Assembly: GCA_024398475.1 (NCBI GenBank)
Contig: JAKSJB010000006.1
Location: 40,518-104,517, forward strand
DNA length: 64,000 bases
Source: Bacteroidaceae bacterium
GTDB lineage: Bacteria; Bacteroidota; Bacteroidia; Bacteroidales; Bacteroidaceae
Reading direction: 5' to 3'
The notes under the pieces: generated by a model
Told to the model about the DNA's origin: nothing
Seen by the model: the letters and a program-made list of their open reading frames with translations, nothing else
Database searches by the model: none
Shown: in pieces, positions 47,647-55,791 of the stretch
Layout: each line of letters begins with the position of its first letter
Position numbering within the stretch: the stretch's first letter is position 1
Position numbers and translations under genes: made by a program

Positions 47647-48354
47647 TCAGTTATGTACCAATGTACCAATGTTTTCTCCCTCCATCACTTTCTTCAGATT
47701 TCCTACGATATCCATGTTGAATACATAGATCGGCAGGTTGTTTTCCTTACACATGGTGGTAGCGGTGAGGTCCATCACGCGAAGGTTCCTGTTATATATT
47801 TCGTCGAACGTAATTTCTTCGAATTTAGTGGCAGATGGGTCTTTCTCTGGGTCGGCTGTATATACACCGTCAACACGTGTTCCCTTAAGCATCACGTCTG
47901 CTTCGATTTCAATACCGCGGAGACTTGAACCGGTGTCGGTAGTAAAGTAAGGGTTACCTGTTCCGGCCGAGAAGATTGCTACTTCACCGTTTTCCATTGC
48001 TTCGATAGCCTTCCATTTGGTGTAGAACTCACCGATAGGTTCCATTCGTATTGCAGTAAGTACGCGGCTCTTGCAACCTATGGCACCGAGTGCGCTGCTG
48101 AGTGCGAGTGAATTGATTACTGTTGCACACATTCCCATCTGATCGCCTTTTACACGGTCAAATCCCTTACCGGCACCACTGAGTCCGCGGAAGATGTTTC
48201 CTCCACCGATAACGATACCGATTTCAACTCCCATGTCATGCACTTCCTTTATCTGCTGTGCATATTCATTCAGGCGTGTTACGTCGATTCCATAACCCTG
48301 TTCGCCCATCAGACTCTCACCTGAGAGTTTTAGTAATATACGTTTGAACTTCAT
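47647..48354 (-). CDS. pyrH: UMP kinase (235 aa)
   Basis: Phosphorylates UMP to UDP. MKFKRILLKLSGESLMGEQG, GIVIGGGNIFRG, DQMGMCATVINSLAL and TGNPYFTTDTGSSLRGIE mark the bacterial PyrH family. The frame is open to an ATG at 48423, but that would overlap the upstream gene and add 23 residues foreign to the family, so 48354 is taken. It lies 16 bp after the beta-helix gene and probably shares its transcript. Confidence 0.95.
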   Translation of the reverse strand: MKFKRILLKLSGESLMGEQGYGIDVTRLNEYAQQIKEVHDMGVEIGIVIGGGNIFRGLSGAGKGFDRVKGDQMGMCATVINSLALSSALGAIGCKSRVLTAIRMEPIGEFYTKWKAIEAMENGEVAIFSAGTGNPYFTTDTGSSLRGIEIEADVMLKGTRVDGVYTADPEKDPSATKFEEITFDEIYNRNLRVMDLTATTMCKENNLPIYVFNMDIVGNLKKVMEGENIGTLVHN

Positions 48355-48370
48355 TAATAATAATTTGTTA

Positions 48371-49675
48371 TTACTTGTTTTTTCCATTGCGTGTACCACC
48401 TGTCCAATTGTCGGTGTCAGCATTTATACCTTTGGTAGTTTTATCGGTACTTGTCACGTTTATCGTGAGGTCGCCTGCTGTTTGGTTGAGTTCCTTATCA
48501 GCCTTGATACCAAAGCATTTCTGATCGTTTTCAGAATCATTTACTCCACTTACAGTCATGACAACGTTGGTACCCGAGAAATCAATATAACCGCCACCTT
48601 TTACCTTATCGGTGACTTTTGTACATGCCTTACCTCTGATTCCTCTTGTTCCTTTGCCAGATACATTTTCCGTGATGGTACCTCCACTGAATGTTCCGCG
48701 GTAATTGCTTCTGATTCCTTCACTTGAAGCACCGGTAATGTCAATGTCGATATTGCCTCCAGTCATGGTAAAGAGACTGTCGCACTTGATTCCGCATCCG
48801 TCAGCCTGACTGACTGTAATGTTCAACCGGCCTCCCTTTATTCTTACGCAACCATAGTCATCAGAGTCGATACAGTCGCTTCCGCATTTTGAGATTGTCA
48901 CATTACCTCCGTTCATCTGGAAATAATTGTTTTCTCCGTCACCTTTCTCGCCTTTACCGCAGTGGATACCATCGCTTTCAGCACCGAGAATGTTTACTGT
49001 TCCGAGCGAACCCTTGAATTCGATGTATTCCTTTGCACCGAGAGCATGTTTGGCATTTCCGGTAACGCTGAGAGTTCCTGCACCCTTGAATTCCATGTGG
49101 CCCTTGCTGTAGAAGGCTGCTTTCTGGTCACCATTGGCATAATCGGCGAAACTGTTTACAGTACCGTCTTTTACGAGTATGTCTATTCTTTTTCCACATT
49201 CAATATCAACTGCAGCACCCTTCTTGCTTGTAAGGTCAATACCTGCAAGTTCCACCGACAGTTTGTAGTTGCCATTAAGGGTGAATGAACCGTCGCTTGA
49301 CGTTCCTTCAAGTGAGTAAAGATATTCCTTATCGGTTGTTGCTGATTTTATTACGACATGTGAACTTGTGCCGCTTGTACATGTTACTCCGGCATAACTT
49401 GCAGGAATGCTTACTGATGCCGATGTTCCGTTGTACTTGATGACAACCTTGTCGAACTGTGGTTCACTGAATGTGATACTGTCAAAATCGGTCAGGAGAT
49501 AGGTGTCTTCACAGATTGTGATACTTTTCCTGTCTGCTGACAGTCTTATGTCTGTTGCTGCATTAACATCATAGGCATCGTATCCGTATCCGTCGCAGAT
49601 ATACACTTTCTGCTGTGCAAAGACAGAACTGCAGAGTCCCATCGACATTATCAGCGCAATTGTTTTATTTTTCAT
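48371..49675 (-). CDS. Exported beta-helical carbohydrate-binding protein, Cthe_2159-like (434 aa)
   Basis: Signal peptide MKNKTIALIMSMGLCSSVFAQ, then a small strand-rich domain (DIRLSADRKSITI, DFDSITFSEP) like that in the neighbouring 123-aa protein. The main body is the DUF4353/Cthe_2159 family: SYAGVTCTSG, YLYSLEGTSSDGSFTLNG, AGIDLTSKKGAAVDIECGKR, then many repeating rungs (FQMNGGNVTISKCGSDCIDSDD, RIKGGRLNITVSQADGCGIK, TMTGGNIDIDITGASSEGIR). The clostridial homologue binds cellulose and pectin; ligand here unknown. No T9SS-like tail: it ends NWTGGTRNGKNK. Follows the 123-aa gene by 11 bp, repeating the arrangement at 1-1453. Confidence 0.82.
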   Translation of the reverse strand: MKNKTIALIMSMGLCSSVFAQQKVYICDGYGYDAYDVNAATDIRLSADRKSITICEDTYLLTDFDSITFSEPQFDKVVIKYNGTSASVSIPASYAGVTCTSGTSSHVVIKSATTDKEYLYSLEGTSSDGSFTLNGNYKLSVELAGIDLTSKKGAAVDIECGKRIDILVKDGTVNSFADYANGDQKAAFYSKGHMEFKGAGTLSVTGNAKHALGAKEYIEFKGSLGTVNILGAESDGIHCGKGEKGDGENNYFQMNGGNVTISKCGSDCIDSDDYGCVRIKGGRLNITVSQADGCGIKCDSLFTMTGGNIDIDITGASSEGIRSNYRGTFSGGTITENVSGKGTRGIRGKACTKVTDKVKGGGYIDFSGTNVVMTVSGVNDSENDQKCFGIKADKELNQTAGDLTINVTSTDKTTKGINADTDNWTGGTRNGKNK

Positions 49676-49686
49676 TATTCTGTCTG

Positions 49687-50058
49687 TTATCTGTTAAGAA
49701 TCAGTACTTTCTTTTTATTTTTGATATACAAACCTCCAGTCATGTTTTTTACCTTTCGGCCCTGCAGGTCATGAATGTCAGCATCACCTGCCACTCCTTC
49801 GCTTTCAGTCTTTTCTACAGCGAGTGGATTGGAATCGAAATACAATCGTTTTACTTCATTGAGTGACTTCTGTACTTTTGTATCGTCCTTTTTTGTAACA
49901 ACAATGTTTCCTGCTTCAAAAGTAATCTTCTGGATATTCTTGACTTCAGACTCATAGATGCTCTTTCCGTCATTGCCTTCAACAAACATGTTGTAGTCAT
50001 CGGCAAAGGCTGCTAATGACATTGACAGGATTGTTGCTATAATGTAGATTCGTTTCAT
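49687..50058 (-). CDS. Small exported protein with T9SS-like C-terminal domain (123 aa)
   Basis: Signal peptide MKRIYIIATILSMSLAAFA, a strand-rich part (MFVEGNDGKSIYESEVKNI, QKITFEAGNIVV) and a C-terminal segment of type A sorting character (ADIHDLQGRKVKNMTGGLYI, ending KKKVLILNR). Same architecture and position as the 953-1453 product. Almost nothing lies between the strand unit and the sorting-like tail, so it may itself be a cargo or an adaptor. Function unknown. Confidence 0.65.
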   Translation of the reverse strand: MKRIYIIATILSMSLAAFADDYNMFVEGNDGKSIYESEVKNIQKITFEAGNIVVTKKDDTKVQKSLNEVKRLYFDSNPLAVEKTESEGVAGDADIHDLQGRKVKNMTGGLYIKNKKKVLILNR

Positions 50059-50150
50059 TTTCTTTTATTGTTAAGAGTCATTATTTTGACTGTACTGAAA
50101 TTTATATCATACTGCAGGGAAAAATAATTCTGCCTTCGCTGCAATTTCCA

Positions 50151-51110
50151 TCAGAAATCTATCTTGTAACTGAGTCCTACAAGATGGCCGTTGGCTTCAT
50201 CGTCATCGTTCTCAGTATTGTATCGATAGAACAGCGTCAGTTTGTTTTCCTTGTTTATCTTGTAGTCGTATCCTATTGTAAACTTCCATTTGTTGGCAGT
50301 ATAGTTTATGCCGCAGCCGTAATCCACAGATGCAAACACATCGATAGGGAACCCCTTTATGTCATAACTGGCAGAGAGTTTGGAACGTAGTACAGTACGG
50401 TCCTTATGCCTTTTAGTATCCTCTTCGGAATTCTTACTCTTGCCAATGACGTTGCCATCTTCGTCAAGATGGTTTTCATCAATGTAATTATCATTGTATT
50501 CCCAGTCGGAGATTATCCAGTTGATGTTTCCGTCCTCGTCCACCTCACTGTTGTATTCATCAACGCGCCATTTAGTCTGTGTGGCAGTAGCATCGCAGTA
50601 ATGGTTCTGCTGAATGGTTTCCTTCAGTGAGAACGACCATCGCTTGTTGGGCATATATCCTGCAGAAAAACCTACATTGATGCGGTATCTGTCGCGCCAG
50701 TATCCATCGGTGATATTATATCCCTTTTCATCTCCTTCCCTGAAGAATCCATCTTTTACCAGATCATCGTCTTCCACGAAATACTTGATGTCCTTTTCCT
50801 GCAGTTTCTGTGTCCAGAGATATTCGAATCCGGCATCAGCCTTAATATCGAATTTCTTGTCGGCAGTCTGGTACAACTTGTATGAAAGACCTGCACCGAG
50901 AGTGTATCGGTCAATCTTCGCAGCATCGTCCTGGGTTCTCATTCCTGCTTCGAGTTCCAGTTTCAGACCTGATGCCAGTTTTGTTTCGCCCTCGATACTG
51001 AGTACATAACCGAAATCATCAGATTGGGCAAGTACACCTGTAGGGCAACCGACAATCAATGATGCTATGCCAATGACATGTTTCAGGCTGAACGTCTTCA
51101 GATTATTCAT
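50151..51110 (-). CDS. Outer-membrane beta-barrel protein, DUF2490-like (319 aa)
   Basis: The start at 51110 gives MNNLKTFSLKHVIGIASLIVG and a signal peptide ending VLAQ; an ATG at 51143 would place 11 odd residues in front. The mature part is alternating amphipathic strands (FGYVLSIEGETKLASGLKLELEAGMR, RYTLGAGLSYKLY, RINVGFSAGYMPNKRWSFSLKE) and ends HLVGLSYKIDF with a terminal aromatic, as in outer-membrane barrels. The ATG overlaps the DUF4956 stop by 8 bp, so translation is coupled. Pore or anchor function is inferred. Confidence 0.75.
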   Translation of the reverse strand: MNNLKTFSLKHVIGIASLIVGCPTGVLAQSDDFGYVLSIEGETKLASGLKLELEAGMRTQDDAAKIDRYTLGAGLSYKLYQTADKKFDIKADAGFEYLWTQKLQEKDIKYFVEDDDLVKDGFFREGDEKGYNITDGYWRDRYRINVGFSAGYMPNKRWSFSLKETIQQNHYCDATATQTKWRVDEYNSEVDEDGNINWIISDWEYNDNYIDENHLDEDGNVIGKSKNSEEDTKRHKDRTVLRSKLSASYDIKGFPIDVFASVDYGCGINYTANKWKFTIGYDYKINKENKLTLFYRYNTENDDDEANGHLVGLSYKIDF

Positions 51111-51801
51111 ACAGTTTAGGCATCTTTTGGAGAGTATCGTCATTTTCGTTGTTATCCTCTTCGCTATAGAACACCTTGATGAGTGCCATATCCTTGAGGA
51201 AGTCGATACTTCCGATTGCTACTTCCTTTATGTTGAGACCAGTACGTTTTCTGAGGTCTTCGATGAGTTCCTCACGCTTGTCTGGTTGAATCAGGTCTAT
51301 CTTGTCGTACTTGATGTACTTAGTACTGAGACTTGTAACCCATTTTCCACCTTCTGCAATCCAGATGACAGCAATGAATATGAAGTTGGTCACGATGAGT
51401 TCAACCATTGAAATTGCTTCCGGAATGGCAAATTCAGGATGTTTACCTGAAATGTCGGCAGTCCAGGCAAGACCATTTATTGCAGCAAGAGAAATGATAA
51501 GGAACAGGTAAGTCATCTCACGGATTGGCACAGATTCCGTCCTATATCGCATGATGCAGAATATTGCAAACAGTCCCATTGCAATACCTGTCTTGAGTTT
51601 TGCATCTCCCATGAGGTGAATCAGCATGAAAATGCCGAATCCAACGAGCAGATAAGTAAAGAAGAAGTCCTTACGTCGGCTTTTAGGAAAATAGAATGCC
51701 TTGGCAATGATGATAGTGAATACAGTATTGATGATGAAGCGGAAGAGCAGGTCAAGGATTCTGCATGAGTCGCTGGATAGGAGTGATAAAAAATCATTCA
51801 T
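51103..51801 (-). CDS. DUF4956 membrane protein (232 aa)
   Basis: Four to five transmembrane helices in the N-terminal two thirds (FIINTVFTIIIAKAFYF, FFFTYLLVGFGIFMLIHL, GIAMGLFAIFCIMRYR, MTYLFLIISLAAINGLAW, VELIVTNFIFIAVIWI) with the family hallmark RYRTESVPIREMTY. A cytosolic ferredoxin-like C-terminus follows (RTGLNIKEVAIGSIDFLKDMALIKVFY). DUF4956 genes are frequently next to VTC-domain polymerases, as here; molecular function unknown. Confidence 0.85.
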   Translation of the reverse strand: MNDFLSLLSSDSCRILDLLFRFIINTVFTIIIAKAFYFPKSRRKDFFFTYLLVGFGIFMLIHLMGDAKLKTGIAMGLFAIFCIMRYRTESVPIREMTYLFLIISLAAINGLAWTADISGKHPEFAIPEAISMVELIVTNFIFIAVIWIAEGGKWVTSLSTKYIKYDKIDLIQPDKREELIEDLRKRTGLNIKEVAIGSIDFLKDMALIKVFYSEEDNNENDDTLQKMPKLYE

Positions 51802-51844
51802 GTTTTTTTAATTTGTTTTTAGTTTTATTTGTAGATTAGTAAAT

Positions 51845-52654
51845 TTAACTTGCCTTTGATGAATTATTGTCCCTCTCATGTTCTTCAGCATTGAGTTTCG
51901 CAAGTTTGCGAACTTTCATCTTGAAGTTGTTGCTTTTGAGATTTGGGTCGGTCCACACCATTCCGATGCAGCATTTGCTGAATCCCATAACGTGAACGTG
52001 AAGGTCGCGCAGTAACGAACAGATTGGCGAATATACGTTTCCGTCACGCTTGAGTTCAAATATCACCAGTTGATCGCTTGATGCCTTGTTTCCTGTCTCG
52101 ATGTTGTGGAACCTTATGTTGAAATCAATTGTGAGTCGTTCAGTCTTTGCCTTGTTGACGAGAGTGATTCGGTCGAACTCGTTCTGAACGACCATGTGCA
52201 TTGAATTGAAGGAGAAACCAGTCTTGTGCTTAACCAGTTCTTCAGCCCCTTCAGTATGCTGTGCTGCGTCGAGCGAAGCAATTTCGATGCGCTTTTTCTT
52301 TGTACGTCCGTGATTGGTCTTGTTCTTCACTTCAAGATATGTCCGGTCATTGTCTGCCAGATAAGTCCTGACCCTCACTTTTGTACGTCGGGCATGTTTG
52401 TTGTGATGCTGCATGTACATGGAATGCAGGTCTGTATCGAAATACGTGGTACGGTAAGGACAGACATTGGTAGAGCCGATAGTCTGAACGTAATATTCAT
52501 CCTTTGCAATCTGCAGCAACTGAATCAGTCGGCTCTTCGTAGTGACATACTTGGTGTCAGTACGGTTCATCAACTTGACTCCCGACATTTGCTCCAATGT
52601 AATTGGAGGCAGGGTATTGAGCAAAGTTTGAATTTGTTTGTCCTTTTCTTCCAT
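51845..52654 (-). CDS. VTC-domain polyphosphate polymerase-like protein (269 aa)
   Basis: Resembles the catalytic tunnel domain of yeast Vtc4, which makes polyphosphate from ATP. Charged tunnel residues are in register: RTDTKYVT, YRTTYFDT, RRTKVRVRTY, YLEVKNKTNHGRTKKKRIE, IDFNIRF and VIFELKRDG. Cytosolic by prediction. Neighbour DUF4956 starts 43 bp downstream. In bacteria the enzyme activity of this family is largely untested. First gene of the surface module. Confidence 0.85.
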   Translation of the reverse strand: MEEKDKQIQTLLNTLPPITLEQMSGVKLMNRTDTKYVTTKSRLIQLLQIAKDEYYVQTIGSTNVCPYRTTYFDTDLHSMYMQHHNKHARRTKVRVRTYLADNDRTYLEVKNKTNHGRTKKKRIEIASLDAAQHTEGAEELVKHKTGFSFNSMHMVVQNEFDRITLVNKAKTERLTIDFNIRFHNIETGNKASSDQLVIFELKRDGNVYSPICSLLRDLHVHVMGFSKCCIGMVWTDPNLKSNNFKMKVRKLAKLNAEEHERDNNSSKAS

Positions 52655-52676
52655 ATACTTTTAGCACATTTGAGTG

Positions 52677-52684
52677 CAAATGTA
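52677..52684 (-). promoter_or_regulatory. Candidate -7 box of the VTC-led transcript
   Basis: TACATTTG on the minus strand, 22 bp upstream of the ATG at 52654. No good -33 partner. Confidence 0.48.
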
Positions 52685-52769
52685 GGTATTTTCTTTTATA
52701 TATAAGGTATTTTTACCCGTTTATTTGCAGAAATCACGGGTTATACAACTGTTTAGTTGAATTATTTCA

Positions 52770-52777
52770 TACCTTTG
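52770..52777 (+). promoter_or_regulatory. Candidate -7 box of hflX
   Basis: TACCTTTG, 81 bp before the ATG at 52859. The -33 region has no ideal TTTG. Confidence 0.5.
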
Positions 52778-52858
52778 CACCTAAATACAGAAACCAATAT
52801 GAATGAACCTGTGATACCGATAGATAGAAAAAGGAAGTTCACAGAGTAGAATTTGCAC

Positions 52859-54118
52859 ATGAAAGAATTCGTAATATCAGAGGCAAAGGTAGAAACAGCC
52901 GTTATCGTGGGGTTGATTACTCCTTACCAGCAGGAACGCAAGACGATTGAATATCTTGACGAACTGGAATTTCTGGCAGATACTGCCGGTGCAAAGGTAG
53001 TGAGGCGTTTTACCCAGAAAGTGAACGGTCCGTCGAGTGTTACCTATGTCGGTTCGGGAAAACTGCAGGAAATACGTGATTTCATTAAGGCTGAAGAAGA
53101 TGAGGACAGAGAGGTCGGAATGGTGATTTTCGATGACGAACTTACTGCAAAGCAGATCCGAAACATCGAAAAGGAACTTCAGGTGAAAATCCTTGACCGC
53201 ACCAGTCTTATTCTCGATATTTTTGCCATGAGGGCTCAGACGGCTACAGCCAAGACTCAGGTTGAGTTGGCTCAATACAAGTACATGCTGCCCCGTCTTA
53301 CCCGACTGTGGACACACCTGGAACGACAGAGAGGAGGTTCTGTGGGACTTCGCGGACCTGGTGAAACTCAGTTGGAAATGGACCAACGTATCATCCGTAA
53401 CCGCATGGCACTCCTGAAAGAGCGACTGAAGGAAATAGATACACAGAAGACCACTCAGAGAAAGAATCGCGGACGACTCATACGTGTGGCTCTTGTAGGT
53501 TATACCAATGTAGGTAAATCTACATTGATGAACCTTCTGTCCAAGAGTGAGGTGTTTGCTGAGAACAAACTCTTTGCAACCCTTGACACCACGGTAAGAA
53601 AGGTCATCATCGAAAACCTGCCGTTCCTTTTGAGCGACACGGTAGGATTTATACGGAAGTTACCTACCGACTTGGTCGATTCATTCAAATCCACACTCGA
53701 TGAAGTCCGTGAAGCCGATCTGCTGATTCATCTGGTAGATATCTCGCATCCTGATTTTGATGAACAAATCCGTGTCGTAGAAAATACCCTGGCAGACCTG
53801 CAGTCAAGCGATAAGCCAACCATGATTGTGTTCAACAAGATAGATGCATACACATGGACACCGAAAGATGAGGATGACCTCACTCCACGTACCAAGGAAA
53901 ATATCTCGCTCGACGAACTCATGGCAACATGGATGGCAAAGATGGGAAGCGACTGTTTCTTCATCTCGGCCAAGGACCGTACTAATATTGATGACTTTAA
54001 GCAGTTGCTATACAAGAAAGTACGTGAACTTCATGTTCAGAAATATCCATACAACGACTTCCTGTATCAGACATATGAAGGCGGTGATGCCTACTCATTA
54101 CCCTCCGGTGACGAGTAG
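52859..54118 (+). CDS. hflX: GTPase HflX (419 aa)
   Basis: Ribosome-associated GTPase that splits stalled ribosomes after stress. N-terminal HflX domain (YVGSGKLQEI, FDDELTAKQIRNIEKEL, ILDRTSLILDIFAMRAQTA), a coiled linker, then the G domain: G1 VGYTNVGKST, G3 LLSDTVGFIRKLP, G4 NKID, G5 SAKD. A TTG two codons upstream is also in frame; the ATG is preferred. The DUF4954 gene starts 57 bp after the stop. Confidence 0.95.
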   Translation: MKEFVISEAKVETAVIVGLITPYQQERKTIEYLDELEFLADTAGAKVVRRFTQKVNGPSSVTYVGSGKLQEIRDFIKAEEDEDREVGMVIFDDELTAKQIRNIEKELQVKILDRTSLILDIFAMRAQTATAKTQVELAQYKYMLPRLTRLWTHLERQRGGSVGLRGPGETQLEMDQRIIRNRMALLKERLKEIDTQKTTQRKNRGRLIRVALVGYTNVGKSTLMNLLSKSEVFAENKLFATLDTTVRKVIIENLPFLLSDTVGFIRKLPTDLVDSFKSTLDEVREADLLIHLVDISHPDFDEQIRVVENTLADLQSSDKPTMIVFNKIDAYTWTPKDEDDLTPRTKENISLDELMATWMAKMGSDCFFISAKDRTNIDDFKQLLYKKVRELHVQKYPYNDFLYQTYEGGDAYSLPSGDE

Positions 54119-54175
54119 GACGTAATCCGTATAAGTAGTTCCCAACGAACCATTTACAGCAAAAACAAGACGATT

Positions 54176-55666
54176 ATGAGACATTTAACATCCGATGAAA
54201 TTCAGGTTCTTGAAGCACAACGTTGTTGGGCGGAGAACTGGAACACAATTCTAGTCGCAGATGGTTTTTCACCTGCATCAGTCCGTAATACAAACTTTTA
54301 CGGCCGTATCCTGATCGGTAGAGGTGTCAGATTATCTGATGTAAAGATTCTCAAGGGTACAGATAAGCCAGCCAAGCCAGTAGTAATATCCGTACTGAAT
54401 GAAGGCGGCGACGGAAATATAGTGCTTTGTCCAAGACTGACTTCACAGTTGGCATGGCTGATGATACACTACAAGTCGGTGTTTGACCTGGTATATGCCG
54501 AGGAAAAGGCCCGTCTTGAAGGAATTGCATTTGAAACAGTAATCGGTGACCATGCCGTAATCGAAGGTGCCACAAAGATTGTGGACAGTATCATTCAGAG
54601 TACTGAGGATGCTCCAACATATATCGGTCCAGATGTCATTATGGTCAAGTCTGCTACTGCTTCGGGTGCAGAAATAACAGATGGAGCAAAAGTCTTTGAA
54701 AGTTTTGTAGGTGAAGCAGTTCATATCGGAAAAGGATTCTCTTCCGAGGCATCCGTATTCTTTGCCAATGCCTATATGGATAATGGAGAAGCCTGTGCGG
54801 CATTGTGCGGACCATTCTCATGCTCTCACCACAAGTCAACACTTTTAATCGGAGGTCAGTTCTCCTTCTATAATGCCGGTTCCAATACCAATCAGAGCAA
54901 CCATGCCTATAAGATGGGACCTATACATTGGGGAATTCTGGAACGTGGAGCAAAGACCGCTTCCGGGTGTCATATCCTGTGGCCTGCCCACATAGGAGTA
55001 TTCTCAATGGTGATGGGAAAGGTAATAGAACATCCACGGATTGAAAACCTACCGTTCTCATATATTCTTGCTTCGCGTGAAAAGACATACATCGTTCCGG
55101 GAATCAATCTGAAGACCGTCGGTACTTGGCGCGACGTGAACAAATGGCCAAAGCGTGACGGACGTGCAATTGCAGCAAGACGCGACATCGTTGATTTTGC
55201 ATTTCCCAATCCATTCATCATGCAGTTTGTGGCAAAGGGAATATCTGTCCTCAATTCACTTGTAGCCGAACAGGGAGAACATGTTGACGAATACGAGTTT
55301 GAAGGATGCTACATCAGGCGTACTGCATTGCTCAAGGGTCTGGATTACTATAATCTTGCCCTTCAACTCGCCGGTTCATGTGTTCCGAGTGAAGAATGGG
55401 TTGACATGTGTGGAATGATTGCCCCTCTGCAATCAATAGAGGACCTGCTCCTTGATATAGATGAAAATATAGTAAAAACTACCGAATCCATCGAAAAAAA
55501 GTTGCTTGAAATCCACAATGACTGTGCAGCAGAAGTAAATATGGAACTCGACCCAATTGCACGTGAGGAATGGCTTGAATTGGTTCGCGGGGATGCTCAG
55601 CGTGAGTTTGGTATGGGCGATGTAGATGAAGAGCAACTCAACAGTTTCCTTGAAGGCGTTCATTGA
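54176..55666 (+). CDS. DUF4954-like left-handed beta-helix-type protein (496 aa)
   Basis: Matches the DUF4954 family of Bacteroidetes: HHKSTLLIGGQFSFYNAGS, SNQSNHAYKMGPIHWGILERGAKT, ILWPAHIGVFSMVMGK and GINLKTVGTWRDVNKWPKR. The central part has a hexapeptide-like rhythm (RIENLPFSYI), as in acyl or nucleotidyl transferases. At about 496 residues it is shorter than the about 650-residue members I remember, chiefly at the C-terminus. No signal peptide; cytosolic. Function unestablished. Confidence 0.75.
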   Translation: MRHLTSDEIQVLEAQRCWAENWNTILVADGFSPASVRNTNFYGRILIGRGVRLSDVKILKGTDKPAKPVVISVLNEGGDGNIVLCPRLTSQLAWLMIHYKSVFDLVYAEEKARLEGIAFETVIGDHAVIEGATKIVDSIIQSTEDAPTYIGPDVIMVKSATASGAEITDGAKVFESFVGEAVHIGKGFSSEASVFFANAYMDNGEACAALCGPFSCSHHKSTLLIGGQFSFYNAGSNTNQSNHAYKMGPIHWGILERGAKTASGCHILWPAHIGVFSMVMGKVIEHPRIENLPFSYILASREKTYIVPGINLKTVGTWRDVNKWPKRDGRAIAARRDIVDFAFPNPFIMQFVAKGISVLNSLVAEQGEHVDEYEFEGCYIRRTALLKGLDYYNLALQLAGSCVPSEEWVDMCGMIAPLQSIEDLLLDIDENIVKTTESIEKKLLEIHNDCAAEVNMELDPIAREEWLELVRGDAQREFGMGDVDEEQLNSFLEGVH

Positions 55667-55791
55667 TGCCTGAATAGCCACTTCCCATTCCTATTGCGGA
55701 TTATTTCCGTTTTGTACGCATGTACGCGTGTTTACGTATATTGCGTTTTTTCTATACTATGTACATTCGTAATAACACAAATAATCAATCT

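Noticed and set aside
48355..48423. Longer pyrH start at 48423
   Set aside because: Would overlap the beta-helix gene and add 23 residues foreign to PyrH; the ATG at 48354 begins at the conserved MKFKRILLKLSGES.
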